A program made the translations under genes and the position numbers. A DNA stretch of 64,000 bases from contig NZ_MKUD01000009.1 in assembly GCF_001898575.1 (NCBI RefSeq), forward strand, positions 124,001 to 188,000. Reading direction: 5' to 3'. Positions 44,633 through 54,212 of the stretch are shown one piece after another. Below the pieces are notes generated by a model. It ran no database searches, was not told the DNA's origin, and saw only the letters and a program-made list of their open reading frames with translations. The stretch is from Spirosoma sp. 48-14 (GTDB lineage: Bacteria > Bacteroidota > Bacteroidia > Cytophagales > Spirosomataceae). The first letter of the stretch is position 1; each line of letters starts with the position of its first letter.

Positions 44633-45315
44633 GATGAATCCCGGAGAGTTGGGGACGTTCAAGCCTATGAGCCGCTGCCCGGTTGCGTCTAGGCCGCTTA
44701 CTATGTAGATGCAGCCCTTCTAGACGATATAGACGATCACCCGCTTGTGATTATCGCGCCAACCCTCACGTCGGAGCAAGTGAAAATGCGTTGGCAACCA
44801 TATCGAACCCAAGTTTCGGCAATCTCGCGTATGCGCTTTCTTAATAGGGAATCGTCTCGCCGATGGTCTTTATAAAACCAGTCGAGCCACCGGAGCGGTT
44901 GAGCGTCGAAGCAGAAGCACGATACAGGATCGACGCTCGACCGCTCCGATAGTCAGCCATCAGGCTTTGGGCCAGCCCTCGCTTTTGATCTGGCCCGCCC
45001 GGGCGGCCCCGTTAGAGCTTTTTTTGATCACATCCTGAAGCATCTGTTTATCTAAGCTCAAGTCCGCTACCAACTGTTTTAGTTGCTTGTTCTCTTCTAA
45101 TTGGCGCAGCCGTCGAAGTTCGGGAACTCCTAGGCCTGCGTACTTCCTACAGTCCGCCGTCGCGGCTCCAATTATAAAAGCGGGGTGGCCCGTGCTGGGG
45201 CCTCACTGATGCCCATCTTACGGCAAACTTCGACAAAGACCGTGTCGGCTTGACGAAGCGCAAAAACAATTGCTCCGGCCCCCGGTTGTGCTTCGGTGAA
45301 TTTTCTCTTCTTCAC
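44633..45315 (-). pseudogene. IS3 family orfA/orfB remnant
   Basis: Read on the minus strand from a GTG at 45315. OrfA parts (KKRKFTEAQ, IVFALRQAD, VEVCRKMGISEA, LGVPELRRLRQLEENKQLKQLVADLSLDKQMLQD) are broken by GC-rich units at 45271-45286, 45181-45196, 45150-45165 and 44996-45011. The orfB part (RRSC, then TWFYKDHRRDDSLLRKRIREIAE and later RLYRLEGLHLHSKRPRRNRAAAHRLERPQLSGIHQ) is broken by the unit at 44882-44897 and by frameshifts. It ends where the IS110 copy 2 sequence ends, so it was probably truncated by that element. Confidence 0.85.
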
Positions 45316-45427
45316 AAGCGATTATCTGATTGGTTTAAAGTATAAAAAACCGCCCAAATTCTCTATTTTAGATTGGTTTAGTTTGCTGGGAGGTTGTCAC
45401 ATAATAAATTGCATAATAGGCTTATTT

Positions 45428-46309
45428 AAGAGCGTGTTGGGGAATTATGTTTGGTTCTTGGATTGAATTCGTTGCAACATGATCTGAATGTTAGCTAAAT
45501 ACATCCAACTAACCGAAGAAGATATGGTATATTCATAGTCCTTCACCAGCTTACGGAAGAAATTTGTCCAGCTAATACTCCTTTCGACCACCCAACGCTT
45601 GGCTACAGGCACAAATCCCTTGGCTGATTCAGGCCGGGACGCTTTCTCAAACTCGATACTCCAAGTTGCTAACTCTGCGGCAAATACCCCGTTATAAGCC
45701 TGATCGCCGAAGAACTTTTCCAGCCGATCGCCACATCGCCACAAAATACTAGTGACAAGGGGGACAGCTAAGGCTCCATCGGCCCCATTTGCTAGGTTTA
45801 CATCAGCTACCCATAAGCGTCCTTGGGTATCGACGACAAACGTGCGCTTGCGTCCATTAACAAGCTTATGGGCATCCATACCTCGATATTCGCCAATCAT
45901 AGGTAATAACTTAATAGATTGTGTATCAATACATAATGCGGAAGGTAGTGCTTCCCTGCCTTGCTGTTGACGGTCAAATTGGTTCAGTGCCGCATTCATT
46001 TTTTCGAAAACCCCCGCTTTCTTCCACTGGTTAAAATAGTAGTAGACAGCTTGCCAAGGTAGCCAGTCAGGGTGAATGTTACGCCACTAGCTGCCTGTGC
46101 GCAATAGCCACAAAATACAATCAAGAATTTTACGTAAATCGTGTTTACGCTTGCGTTGGAGCCGGGTGGCCGGTGCCATTGAAAAAAGGCGAAATTGCGG
46201 CCCACTGGTAGTCGGTCAGTGGCCCCCACTGTTTGGTCATAGCTTTGTCGTTTGGCGACCACAAAGTTGACTCCGCTACCAGTTCTTTTCAATTCCCAAA
46301 CACGCTCTT
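45428..46309 (-). mobile_element. IS5-type insertion sequence with terminal inverted repeats
   Basis: An 882-bp element. The ends aagagcgtgttggggaatt (45428-45446) and aattcccaaacacgctctt (46291-46309) are inverted with one mismatch. A TA at each end could be the target duplication. The single transposase gene is broken. Confidence 0.85.
45445..46240 (-). pseudogene. IS5 family transposase, interrupted
   Basis: The expected start is the ATG at 46238-46240 (TKQWGPLTDYQWAAISPFF). A GC-rich unit at 46162-46177 shifts the frame. The next part is KRKHDLRKILDCILWLLRTGS, where a TAG replaces the Gln codon of SQWRNIHPDWLPW. The C-terminal half (45445-45999) is open and holds the DDE core: LCIDTQSIKL, FFGDQAYNG and the Glu segment VERSISWTNFFRKLVKDYE. 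It is therefore inactive. Confidence 0.88.
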
Positions 46310-47741
46310 AGCTTGACTTTAGCCTTTTAGAAGAAACTCGCGGGTATCCAGCGTGTAATTTTGGGTCGCCAAACTCAAATCACCATGCCCATTTTACCCG
46401 ACGAGTTTCTCTCAGTAATACTACCATACGCGAGTCTGTTTTGCAAACGGGTCTTTGCCCATGTGCAACTATTAGTGGCGGGAGCCGTCTTGGCACCCGG
46501 TAAACGAACCATCAGTTCGGTACTCCGAATCATAGGCCTCAATAACGAAAAAGCCTTTCATAAGTACCACCGGGTATTGAGCCATTCCCAATGGTCAACA
46601 CTGGCCGCTAGTCGGCTCTTGCTTGACCAACTGCTTAACTTATTTGTGGGTGATGGCCCTCTAATAATTGGTATTGATGAGACGCTCGAACGACGTTGGG
46701 GACCCAAAATTCAAGCCCGTGGCATTTACCGCGATGCCGTGCGCAGTAGTGGCAGTCATTTTGTAAAGTGTAGCGGATTAAGATGGATGAGTGTAATGTT
46801 GTTAACCAAAGTAAGCTGGGCTAATCGAGTATGGGCACTCCCTTTCTTAACAGCTTTAGCGCCCTCGGAGCGCTACTACGCCGATAAGCCCCGCCTACAC
46901 AAGAAGCTCACGGATTGGGCACGGCAATTACTGTTGCAGGTAAAGCGGTGGGTTGGTGAACGTGCGGTTATTGCAGTCGGCGATAGTAGCTATGCAGTCA
47001 TTGACTTGCTCACATGCAGGGCCAGGTTAGTCTAATCAGTCGGTTACGGTTGGATGCGGCCTTGTACGAACCGGCTCCTATTCAGTCTGCTGGCAAACGA
47101 GGCCGAAAGCGGCTCAAAGGGCAACGCTTGCCGACCTTGATGGAGGTAGCCAGTGATCAGCGAACTCAATGGGAACCCTTGACGGTAAGCGACTGGTACG
47201 GGGGACAACCACAGGCCCTCGACTATTGTACAGGTAAGGCCCTGTGGTACCACACCGGCAAGCAGCCGGTGGCCATCCGATGGGTGATTGTGCGTCTGGA
47301 TGGTAAATTAACCGGCTTAGTTAGTAACGATGATCATTTACAGGCCCGTCAGATGATCGAGTATTTTGTCCGCCGTTGGTCGATAGAGACAACTTTCGCC
47401 CTGGTACGTGCGCATCTGGGTGTGGAAACACAACGGCAATGGAGTCATAAGGCAATTGCCCGCACTACCCCTGTTTTGCTGGGCTTGTTTTCGGTAGTTA
47501 CGCTCTTAGCCCATTCATTACAGCAGCAGGGCCAATTGGTTAGTCAGGCGAGCAGTTGGTATATCAAGCAGCAGTTGACATTCAGCGACGCACTGGCTGG
47601 GGTTCGCCGGTATTTGTGGCAGGAAATGAATTTCCAGACATCAGGCTCGGCGGTAGTACACGTTAAAATGAGCCAACAGCAGTACCAACTGTGGCAGAAC
47701 GCCTTGGCCTGGGCTGCATAAGGCTAAAGTCAAGCTTAGAG
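46305..47741 (+). mobile_element. IS4/IS701-like insertion sequence
   Basis: Terminal inverted repeats 46305-46325 and 47721-47741 match at 20 of 21 positions. The left end abuts or overlaps the IS5-type right end by five bases. I do not see a clear target duplication. Confidence 0.8.
46385..47721 (+). pseudogene. DDE transposase (IS4/IS701-like) with one frameshift
   Basis: From the ATG at 46385. The first part has LIIGIDETLERRWGPKIQARGIYRDAVRSS (first Asp) and VIAVGDSSYAVIDLL (second Asp). Near 47010 one base is missing, and the frame continues as MQGQVSLISRLRLDAALYEPAP to RRWSIETTFALVRAHLGVETQRQWS (catalytic Glu) and a stop at 47721. No slippery heptamer is at the break, so this is a mutation or sequence error, not programmed frameshifting. 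The family assignment is uncertain. Confidence 0.8.
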
Positions 47742-47803
47742 TCAATACTAGCTATTTTTGGCAACTTATTTCACCAAAAACAGGAATCAATACAGTTGAG
47801 ATT

Positions 47804-49279
47804 TTAATTAAATTTATTTAAATTATTATTAGCTAACTGGCCTTTGTCAGTAAAGCCTATAACCATATTATTTTCTATGTAATTATCGACCACTCTTTTA
47901 TCAGGTAAAAGTAAAGGAGTAATAGCTTTACTTTTACCTGTATGTCGAAACGTATTGTTTGAAATTCTTGAATTTGTAAGGCCTGTTAAATAGCCGAATA
48001 TAGGTGAGTCCGGCACTATGTCGCCCAATTTAACATTTCCAGAGTAATCACCAGTAAACACATTATTTATTATGTACACCGTAGTAATAATTTGGCCTCC
48101 ACCAAATTCAATACATCTACCTAGGCCATTGCGGTGCATGTTAGCTACAATTTGAATGTCTTCTGCTTTATGATTAATGTAGATCAATCTATTGACATAA
48201 TTCAACGAGTTACTATTAACTTGTAAGCCTTTTATATTCTCGCCGTTAGCATTAATAAAATAAGGAATGTGTTTGTTCACATCAGTATATATAAAATTAT
48301 TATTTATTTGTAATCCATCAGTATTAATTAAATCAATTGCACCACTTCTTATATCGTAGAAAGTACAACCACTTATACTTGAGTTAGTAACTGAGTTAAT
48401 ACGACTTCCTAATTTAATTGAATGATACGCAGCTACATCGAATGTACAATTGCGAATATGGATATCGTCCCCCCGCGCAAAATTTACCCCATATTGCTCT
48501 GGTGTTTGGAACCATACATTATCAATATAGGTACTGTTATTATTCGCATCTTGTGCGCCTTCGCCACCATAAATTAATGCAGTTTCATTGGCAGCTTTTG
48601 AGGCACTACCTTTTAAAATCCCGCCAATTATATGAACCCCCGACGAAATACCGTCCGTATCTTTGATGATGTGAAATAAATGTTTCCCTTGAGCCATCTG
48701 TTGAAGTCTTGTGCCTCCGTAACTGCTAGCCTGTTCCATTATGATAGTACAAGCCCCACGCACCAGAATTTCATTGGTAACTTTGTATAAACCATGAGGT
48801 ATATAAACGGTATTGGATCCATCGGAAGGACTAGCCGCTCCTCTAAGTTTAGGGTTATTAACGATACAGGCAGCATCTATTGCAGCTTGTATGGCTTTGG
48901 TATCATCGGTTACTCCATCACCTTTAGCTGAAAAATGTTGCTGTACATTAATTGGTCCCTCTAAAATACGTTTATATCGTTTGCCCATTTGGGTCACGAT
49001 TACTGTCCCACTGTTATCAGGCGTTGTTATATCTTTAGGATCGTAACGAAATGCACCGTAAGATTTAGAATCTGTTATATATATGTAATTCGGCGCTTCT
49101 CTTAAGTTTCGAATTTGCTCTATACTATTATAAGTTTGAAGTGTATTCACTAAAAGAGTTGTTTGTTTTCTATTTTTATCGCTAGCAGATCGATTTGTTT
49201 TAATCTGTGAAAATAGTAAATATGACTTCAAATACAATATGGAGAAAAATAGAATACGATACGTATCTGAGTACTTCAT
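47804..49279 (-). CDS. Exported right-handed beta-helix protein (pectate-lyase-3 fold)
   Basis: 491 aa. A hydrophobic N-terminus (LFFSILYLKSYLLFS) is a probable signal peptide. NVQQHFSAKGDGVTDDTKAIQAAIDAA (about 110-136) is the pectate_lyase_3 entry, followed by VYIPHGLYKVTNEILVRGACTIIM and many turns of beta-helix with Asn ladders (HIRNCTFDVAAYHSIKLGSRINSVTNSSISGCTFYD). It may bind or cleave a polysaccharide outside the cell. Catalytic residues are not obvious. It lies between the insertion-sequence nest and the fibre paralogue, and is AT-rich. Confidence 0.8.
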   Translation of the reverse strand: MKYSDTYRILFFSILYLKSYLLFSQIKTNRSASDKNRKQTTLLVNTLQTYNSIEQIRNLREAPNYIYITDSKSYGAFRYDPKDITTPDNSGTVIVTQMGKRYKRILEGPINVQQHFSAKGDGVTDDTKAIQAAIDAACIVNNPKLRGAASPSDGSNTVYIPHGLYKVTNEILVRGACTIIMEQASSYGGTRLQQMAQGKHLFHIIKDTDGISSGVHIIGGILKGSASKAANETALIYGGEGAQDANNNSTYIDNVWFQTPEQYGVNFARGDDIHIRNCTFDVAAYHSIKLGSRINSVTNSSISGCTFYDIRSGAIDLINTDGLQINNNFIYTDVNKHIPYFINANGENIKGLQVNSNSLNYVNRLIYINHKAEDIQIVANMHRNGLGRCIEFGGGQIITTVYIINNVFTGDYSGNVKLGDIVPDSPIFGYLTGLTNSRISNNTFRHTGKSKAITPLLLPDKRVVDNYIENNMVIGFTDKGQLANNNLNKFN

Positions 49280-49442
49280 GAGTGCCTGGGTTGTTATATA
49301 TTTAAATAATTGATTAGCAAAGCTATCAAATTACAATAAATCATATATCCTGAATTTTATTTATATTTCAAAGATATTATTTGATATGCAAACAATCGAT
49401 ATTTTAAACAATTGAGATATAATCATAAATATCGATATAGAA

Positions 49443-50696
49443 TCACTTTAGCTTATTTTTCAGTAATTGTAACTCTTGTAATTGTTTATTTTGTTTATGC
49501 TTAATTTTAATTATTTGTTTTTGTAAATCATTATTTATCTTTTGAAGTTGAATACTGTAAAGCGTTAATTCTTCTATTTTTTCCAGTAGAATAGCATCGG
49601 TCTCATGTAAGTTATTACCAGATAAAACCATCTCCTTTGCAGAAGGTACTCCTGGCAAATGCTTTCTCTGATTAATATATTGTTCTACTTCGCTTAGGTT
49701 ACGCAAATGATAACCTTTTTCAAATACTTTATCACTCCAATTCGAGGTCGACTTTACCGCCACTTTCACTTTTTCAGTCAATATCCCTTCCGCTACGTAT
49801 AATTTATAACCGACAGGTTTTTTATCAATTCCGTCACCAATTATTATTCCTCTCTCATTTGTATTCTTTAGATTGCCATCATTCTCCAATTGCCAACTGT
49901 TAACCTCAAGAGAGTCAATACTTGCTTGCCGGAATGCGCCTTTGCTACCGCCTACTAAAGCCAGTACAATATCACCATTAGCATTAACAGTTAAAAACTG
50001 ATTTGTACTTATAACAGGTATATTAGCGCTTGTCAGATTAGTGAATCGCAGTCCACTATTTCCGTTGGTGCCCTGAGTAATTTCTAACTTGTTAGCAGGG
50101 GCGGATGTACCGATCCCTACATTGGCACTGTAGCCCAAAATTACACTGTTGCTCGCCGTGGCAACCGCATTGTAACCCAACACGGTCACATTGTTGAGAG
50201 TCACTCCGACCGGCACGCCAGCATTATGCCCAATAAACGTGTTAGCACTCCCATCCAGATTCTCTTTACCAGCATAGCTGCCAATATGAACATTGGAGCC
50301 GCCCCGTTTGTTTTTCGAACCTGCTTCTGAGCCAATGAACACATTGAAGTTACCTTCTGTATTGGCCAGGCCAGCCCCATTACCGATAAAGTTATTGTTA
50401 GCCCCTACCGTGTTGCTTTCTCCGGATGAGCTACCGATAAAGGTGTTATAAGCTCCCGTTGAGTTTCCATAACCAGCTCGTTGACCTAAGAAAAGATTAG
50501 CAGAGCCACTACTATTACTGAATCCTGCAGCATTGCCAATAAATACATTTACAGAACCAGTGGTATTCTGATAACCAGCTCTGTTTCCAGTAAAGACATT
50601 ACTGTTAACAAAGGAAAAGTTATTTTGTGCATTTGCCTTACCAATAATGAAAACCAGTAAAACGCTAGCAATCATTTTTATATATCTATTCTCCAT
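49443..50696 (-). CDS. Repeat-rich surface fibre protein (copy 2)
   Basis: 417 aa, paralogue of the 40165 protein. Signal peptide about 1-23 (cleavage after ANA). Eight copies of the 17-residue NxFxGxxAG unit are followed by the same GIGTSAPANKLEI transition and the C-terminal SDKVFEKGYHLRNLSEVEQYINQRKHLPGVPSAKE and coiled coil. The middle is almost identical in DNA to copy 1 while the ends differ at many positions, so the middle was homogenised by gene conversion. It is 163 bases downstream on the minus strand of nothing but an AT-rich gap. Confidence 0.85.
   Translation of the reverse strand: MENRYIKMIASVLLVFIIGKANAQNNFSFVNSNVFTGNRAGYQNTTGSVNVFIGNAAGFSNSSGSANLFLGQRAGYGNSTGAYNTFIGSSSGESNTVGANNNFIGNGAGLANTEGNFNVFIGSEAGSKNKRGGSNVHIGSYAGKENLDGSANTFIGHNAGVPVGVTLNNVTVLGYNAVATASNSVILGYSANVGIGTSAPANKLEITQGTNGNSGLRFTNLTSANIPVISTNQFLTVNANGDIVLALVGGSKGAFRQASIDSLEVNSWQLENDGNLKNTNERGIIIGDGIDKKPVGYKLYVAEGILTEKVKVAVKSTSNWSDKVFEKGYHLRNLSEVEQYINQRKHLPGVPSAKEMVLSGNNLHETDAILLEKIEELTLYSIQLQKINNDLQKQIIKIKHKQNKQLQELQLLKNKLK
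50025..50498 (-). repeat. 474-bp near-identical block, copy B
   Basis: Same orientation as copy A at 40711-41184, about two mismatches and no gaps. The two copies lie 9.3 kb apart and bracket the insertion-sequence nest and one beta-helix gene. Confidence 0.9.
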
Positions 50697-50953
50697 ATTT
50701 TAAGCCGTGCATTAATGGTATCTAAACTTATTACTGCTGTTATTATAAAGCCCAAACCCAACAGTTACTCAACAGGCTTATCCCGCTACAACTAAATTAG
50801 TTTATTTAATATGTGCTTTAATTACCCCATTATTAGGAAAATTGTTTGCTTAAATTTTCTAAAATATGTACGGATAGGCTATCCTAAACAAATCTTAAAG
50901 AGTTATTGTTTACAACTCATCTTTACCAATAGATCGAATTTAATCGTTACTTA

Positions 50954-52585
50954 ATGGCTATCAATGTAAAAGACCCACAATTTGGTGCAGTAGGAAACGG
51001 CTCTGCAGATGATTCAGCGGCCATTCAGAAAGCCGTAAATTATGCAAAGACTCTCTCTGCTAATGCCTCGGCTCCATATATTGCTACTGTTTATTTTCCT
51101 GCAGGATATTATTTAATAGGAACAACTATCAATTTGACAGGGGCAACGGGCATTTGGTTAGTTGGCGATGGGGGATCTTATTTAAATACAATCATCCTTG
51201 GCATCACAGGTAGCCGACCTATGTTCGACTTTAGTGGCTCTTCATTTTCTGGCTGCGAAAACTTTATGTTCGAACCAGCTGGGGGGAATGCGTCAAGCCC
51301 GTCCACTATAGCTGTACAATTTGGTAGAACTAATCTTGGCGGGTTGAATTGTGGCATTAAGAAATGTTATTTTCAAATGAGTGACACACCGTCATCCAAC
51401 GGTGGACTAGGGTCAATTGGACTTTTGAATATACGGAGTGAAGAGTTTTTTATACATGAATGCACTATTCGGGCTAACTCACCAGTAGTTCTGAGCTACT
51501 CAGCCAGCCTTAATTACCCAGGTGTCAATTATTCAGCATCCAGCTCTTTTTCCCCTGGGCTCTTATCGGGCACAGGGTCTATGGGAGTAGTGAATATAAT
51601 GGGCACCTCTTTACAGGCTGTTGAAAAGCGGCAACCTGCCCTAATCCTCAACGGCACAAACAGCATAAACTTTGAGGGATACCTCAGTCGAATTGTTTCA
51701 GCTGGTGGCACGAACGAAACAGCTGTACTATGTACTACAGCAACTACAAATTTAAAACTTCATGCCACTGTTGAGTCTTTTTCTAGAATTCTACAAGTTA
51801 TAAGCAGTGGGCTTGAAAACTGTGACTTAGATGTAGTAATTGCTAATTCTTTAACTCCCACAACGGAATTAATTGATATAACAAACTGCTTTGTAGCAGG
51901 ACTTAAAGCTCGAATCGCTCAGCCAGTTACTACTGAACGTAATCGTACTGTGCTCTATCACGCTCCTACTAACGGAGGTACTCAGCAAGCGGCTGGCACA
52001 CTAATTAATTGTGAAATATATTGCATAGCAGTTCCCAACAATCAATTCATTATATCAGCCAATCTTTTAAAACGTGCAACTAATGTTTCGCTAAATACCT
52101 TACAACCATTTGAAAAACGTAACGGTCGTATTCGACAATTAGCCAACACTCGCGTTTCTGCAGGGGTTAATGGTAATGTGACGGCGGCAACTATCTTACA
52201 ATTTATTGAAGCGCGATTATCTACTACGTCAAACAACAGTGGATATTATCGAATCTGGGTGGAAGGTACAATGAAAGCAGGAGGGTATGGATCAGGCCAG
52301 GCTGCAACTTTTTGTTTTCAAGCCCAAATCGTAATTAATCAAAAGTATGATGGTACTTTATCTCCTCCATCCGTTACGATTATCTCATTAGATGAAAGCT
52401 CAGACAATCCTAATTATCTTTTTATCAACGGTATTATAGCTAATCTCACTTTTAGTGGAGGCATTGGATCCGTCACATTGACACCTCGGGTTTCAGGTAG
52501 TGGCACAGGAGAACCTGTTTATTTTGAAGGCTATAGTGAATTGCAAAGTGATTTTTTTATTAATGAGCCTATACCCATATCGTAA
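50954..52585 (+). CDS. Beta-helix protein of the pectate-lyase-3 type, no signal peptide
   Basis: 543 aa. It begins AINVKDPQFGAVGNGSADDSAAIQKAVNYAK, the usual pectate_lyase_3 start, then YFPAGYYLIGTTINLTGATGIWLVGDGG and a beta-helix to about residue 370. The last 150 residues form a separate beta-rich domain. No signal peptide is seen, which resembles phage-tailspike and depolymerase proteins and differs from the 47804 protein. It could bind or modify a cell-surface polysaccharide. It is divergent from the fibre copy and ends three bases before the convergent glycosyltransferase gene. Confidence 0.78.
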   Translation: MAINVKDPQFGAVGNGSADDSAAIQKAVNYAKTLSANASAPYIATVYFPAGYYLIGTTINLTGATGIWLVGDGGSYLNTIILGITGSRPMFDFSGSSFSGCENFMFEPAGGNASSPSTIAVQFGRTNLGGLNCGIKKCYFQMSDTPSSNGGLGSIGLLNIRSEEFFIHECTIRANSPVVLSYSASLNYPGVNYSASSSFSPGLLSGTGSMGVVNIMGTSLQAVEKRQPALILNGTNSINFEGYLSRIVSAGGTNETAVLCTTATTNLKLHATVESFSRILQVISSGLENCDLDVVIANSLTPTTELIDITNCFVAGLKARIAQPVTTERNRTVLYHAPTNGGTQQAAGTLINCEIYCIAVPNNQFIISANLLKRATNVSLNTLQPFEKRNGRIRQLANTRVSAGVNGNVTAATILQFIEARLSTTSNNSGYYRIWVEGTMKAGGYGSGQAATFCFQAQIVINQKYDGTLSPPSVTIISLDESSDNPNYLFINGIIANLTFSGGIGSVTLTPRVSGSGTGEPVYFEGYSELQSDFFINEPIPIS

Positions 52586-52588
52586 GCA

Positions 52589-53494
52589 TTAATTCCAAAA
52601 CGATCTATGCATGCTAAAAGATCGCTTTATCTTTAAAGGGATATTTTCATGCCAGTATCCCAATTTATAGCCAATATATTTTGCAAGTGTTCGAATTAAT
52701 TGTTTAGGAATTAGATACACTCTATTTATTCTTACCAAATAAGTCCATTCTTTTAGAACATATTTTACTCCTTCCGACTCTGCTTGCGTAAAGGGCTTAA
52801 GAACGTTTTGCTGTTGTTTATGGAAAACGCCTATATCAAAATATCGTCTAAATTCCTCTAAAAGTTTATAGTTATGCGAATGAAATACTTCAGCTTTCGA
52901 CTCATAAGCAACAGATTTCCCGTTTAAAATCAACCGTGCGGCTACACTTACATCTTCACCTAAAATAGTATCGGATGGAAATCCACCCACTTCCATTAAA
53001 TCTGCTTTGCGATATGCAGCAAATGAGTTAGAACAATGACAAGTTTTTATTCCCATTTCAGGAATTAACGACTTATTTTTTATGATGCTTTTAGCAGGGT
53101 AGTTGCTTGCTCTGGCAAACTGGCTTAATACATCAGCATCAGGATAAGGTAGCTGGCGCCCATAAGCTAAAGAAACGTCATTATGACTAAGTAGTGCCTT
53201 TACTAATAATTCAAAAGCATCTGGTTTTGCAGGTAGAGCGTCTTGCGTCAAAAAGATTATAAGATCATACTTTGCCAACGATACGCCATAGTTCCGAGTG
53301 CTTCCATGATTAAAAGTATATTTTGGAATTACATTGAAAGGCAACCCATAACTTCGAAGCAACGCCTGTGTTTCATCATTTGATTCTGAATCAATAATTA
53401 TTAATTCATAAACTAACGTTTGTTGCTTTATTTCTTCTATTAATTTCGGAAGGTAAGAAGCCGCATTGTATGTTGGAATAACAACAGAGACCAT
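52589..53494 (-). CDS. GT2 glycosyltransferase, rhamnosyltransferase-like
   Basis: 301 aa. SVVIPTYNAASYLPKLIEEIKQQ starts the GT-A fold, FNHGSTRNYGV near 64-74 is characteristic of rhamnosyltransferases, and the DxD-equivalent is TQDALP near 86-91. A C-terminal region with a Trp-rich end contacts the membrane. It adds a sugar to the growing lipid-linked repeat. First gene downstream in the minus-strand cluster order is the last in transcription. The 3' end almost touches the convergent beta-helix gene. Confidence 0.85.
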   Translation of the reverse strand: MVSVVIPTYNAASYLPKLIEEIKQQTLVYELIIIDSESNDETQALLRSYGLPFNVIPKYTFNHGSTRNYGVSLAKYDLIIFLTQDALPAKPDAFELLVKALLSHNDVSLAYGRQLPYPDADVLSQFARASNYPAKSIIKNKSLIPEMGIKTCHCSNSFAAYRKADLMEVGGFPSDTILGEDVSVAARLILNGKSVAYESKAEVFHSHNYKLLEEFRRYFDIGVFHKQQQNVLKPFTQAESEGVKYVLKEWTYLVRINRVYLIPKQLIRTLAKYIGYKLGYWHENIPLKIKRSFSMHRSFWN

Positions 53495-53501
53495 AACAGA
53501 T

Positions 53502-54212
53502 CTATTTTAACAAACGCATAACTAATGAAAAAACGAGAACAACTCTATTAAACAGTCTTGCTAACCAGTTAGCAGATATTTCTAACTCACCGGTTGGAGA
53601 CGCATTATTCCCATGCCGTACGTATAGAATCAGAGGATCGTTGTAAAAAAAAACCTTGCCTTTCATTTCAACCAAGAGGCCAATCCACCAATCATGCATA
53701 TGAATATAGGCAGGGAACGGAAGAGCATAAAGCAATACTTCTCTCCGAAAAGCCATGCAGCAACCAATATAAGAGTTCTTGTAAATATTACGAAGCAAAC
53801 CCTTATGGCTACCACGCAGTTTGAAAAAAGATGGACTTATTTCTTTCAAAGAATTATTAACTATCTTACAATCACTAATTACTAAGTCATAATGCTCTAA
53901 AAAAGCTAGCATTTTATGTACTTTTTCTGGCAACCAAACATCATCTTGGTCGCATAAAAAAATAAAATCATTGGTAGCTTGTTCTAAGGCAGTTTGGAAA
54001 TTACTCAAAGGGCCTTTAGGGCCAGCATTGTTTAAAACTTTAATACGTCTATCCCGGAAGCGGGCAAGAATTTTTTTAGTTTCATCCGTAGAAAAATCAT
54101 CAGAAACTATTATTTCATCTTCAAGGTCTAACTGCGGTAAAATTGATTCTATTTGCCGGGCTATATAGGGTTGTCCATTATAAGAAGCAATACATACACT
54201 AATGCGTTTCAT
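53502..54212 (-). CDS. GT2 glycosyltransferase
   Basis: 236 aa. ISVCIASYNGQPYIARQIESILPQ and EIIVSDDFSTDETKKIL form the nucleotide-binding start, and FIFLCDQDDVWLPEKV near 90-105 holds the DxD (DQDD) motif. WWIGLL near 168 follows in the acceptor half. It resembles GT2 enzymes that add hexoses to O-antigen or capsule repeats. It overlaps the Wzy-like gene by 14 bases and lies 7 bases from the next gene. Confidence 0.88.
   Translation of the reverse strand: MKRISVCIASYNGQPYIARQIESILPQLDLEDEIIVSDDFSTDETKKILARFRDRRIKVLNNAGPKGPLSNFQTALEQATNDFIFLCDQDDVWLPEKVHKMLAFLEHYDLVISDCKIVNNSLKEISPSFFKLRGSHKGLLRNIYKNSYIGCCMAFRREVLLYALPFPAYIHMHDWWIGLLVEMKGKVFFYNDPLILYVRHGNNASPTGELEISANWLARLFNRVVLVFSLVMRLLK

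Larger units (their letters stand above)
42736..46177. repeat. Family of about 16-nt GC-rich units dispersed in transposase remnants
   Basis: Fourteen members share the consensus NCGGGCNGCCSGNGCN, written in one orientation. Plus orientation: 42853-42868, 42956-42971, 43392-43407, 43516-43531, 44486-44501, 44882-44897, 45181-45196, 46162-46177. Minus: 42736-42751, 43279-43294, 43904-43919, 44996-45011, 45150-45165, 45271-45286. The core GGGCnGCCC is a short palindrome. At 42853 and 42956 the other IS110 copy lacks the unit and is exactly 16 bases shorter. At 43904, 44486, 44882, 44996, 45150, 45181 and 46162, removing 16 bases restores the reading frame expected for the family. Confidence 0.8.

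Noticed and set aside
44670..44690. GC-rich stretch ccgctgcccggttgcg as another unit
   Set aside because: It reads in frame as normal IS3 orfB sequence (RRNRAAAHR), so nothing is inserted there.
44930..44955. A possible fifteenth 16-nt unit (gaccgctccgat region)
   Set aside because: Only about seven bases match the consensus and the local frame change is not 16 bases, so it was not counted.
47000..47035. Programmed ribosomal frameshift in the IS4/IS701-like transposase
   Set aside because: No slippery heptamer or downstream structure is visible at the break. A one-base loss explains it more simply.
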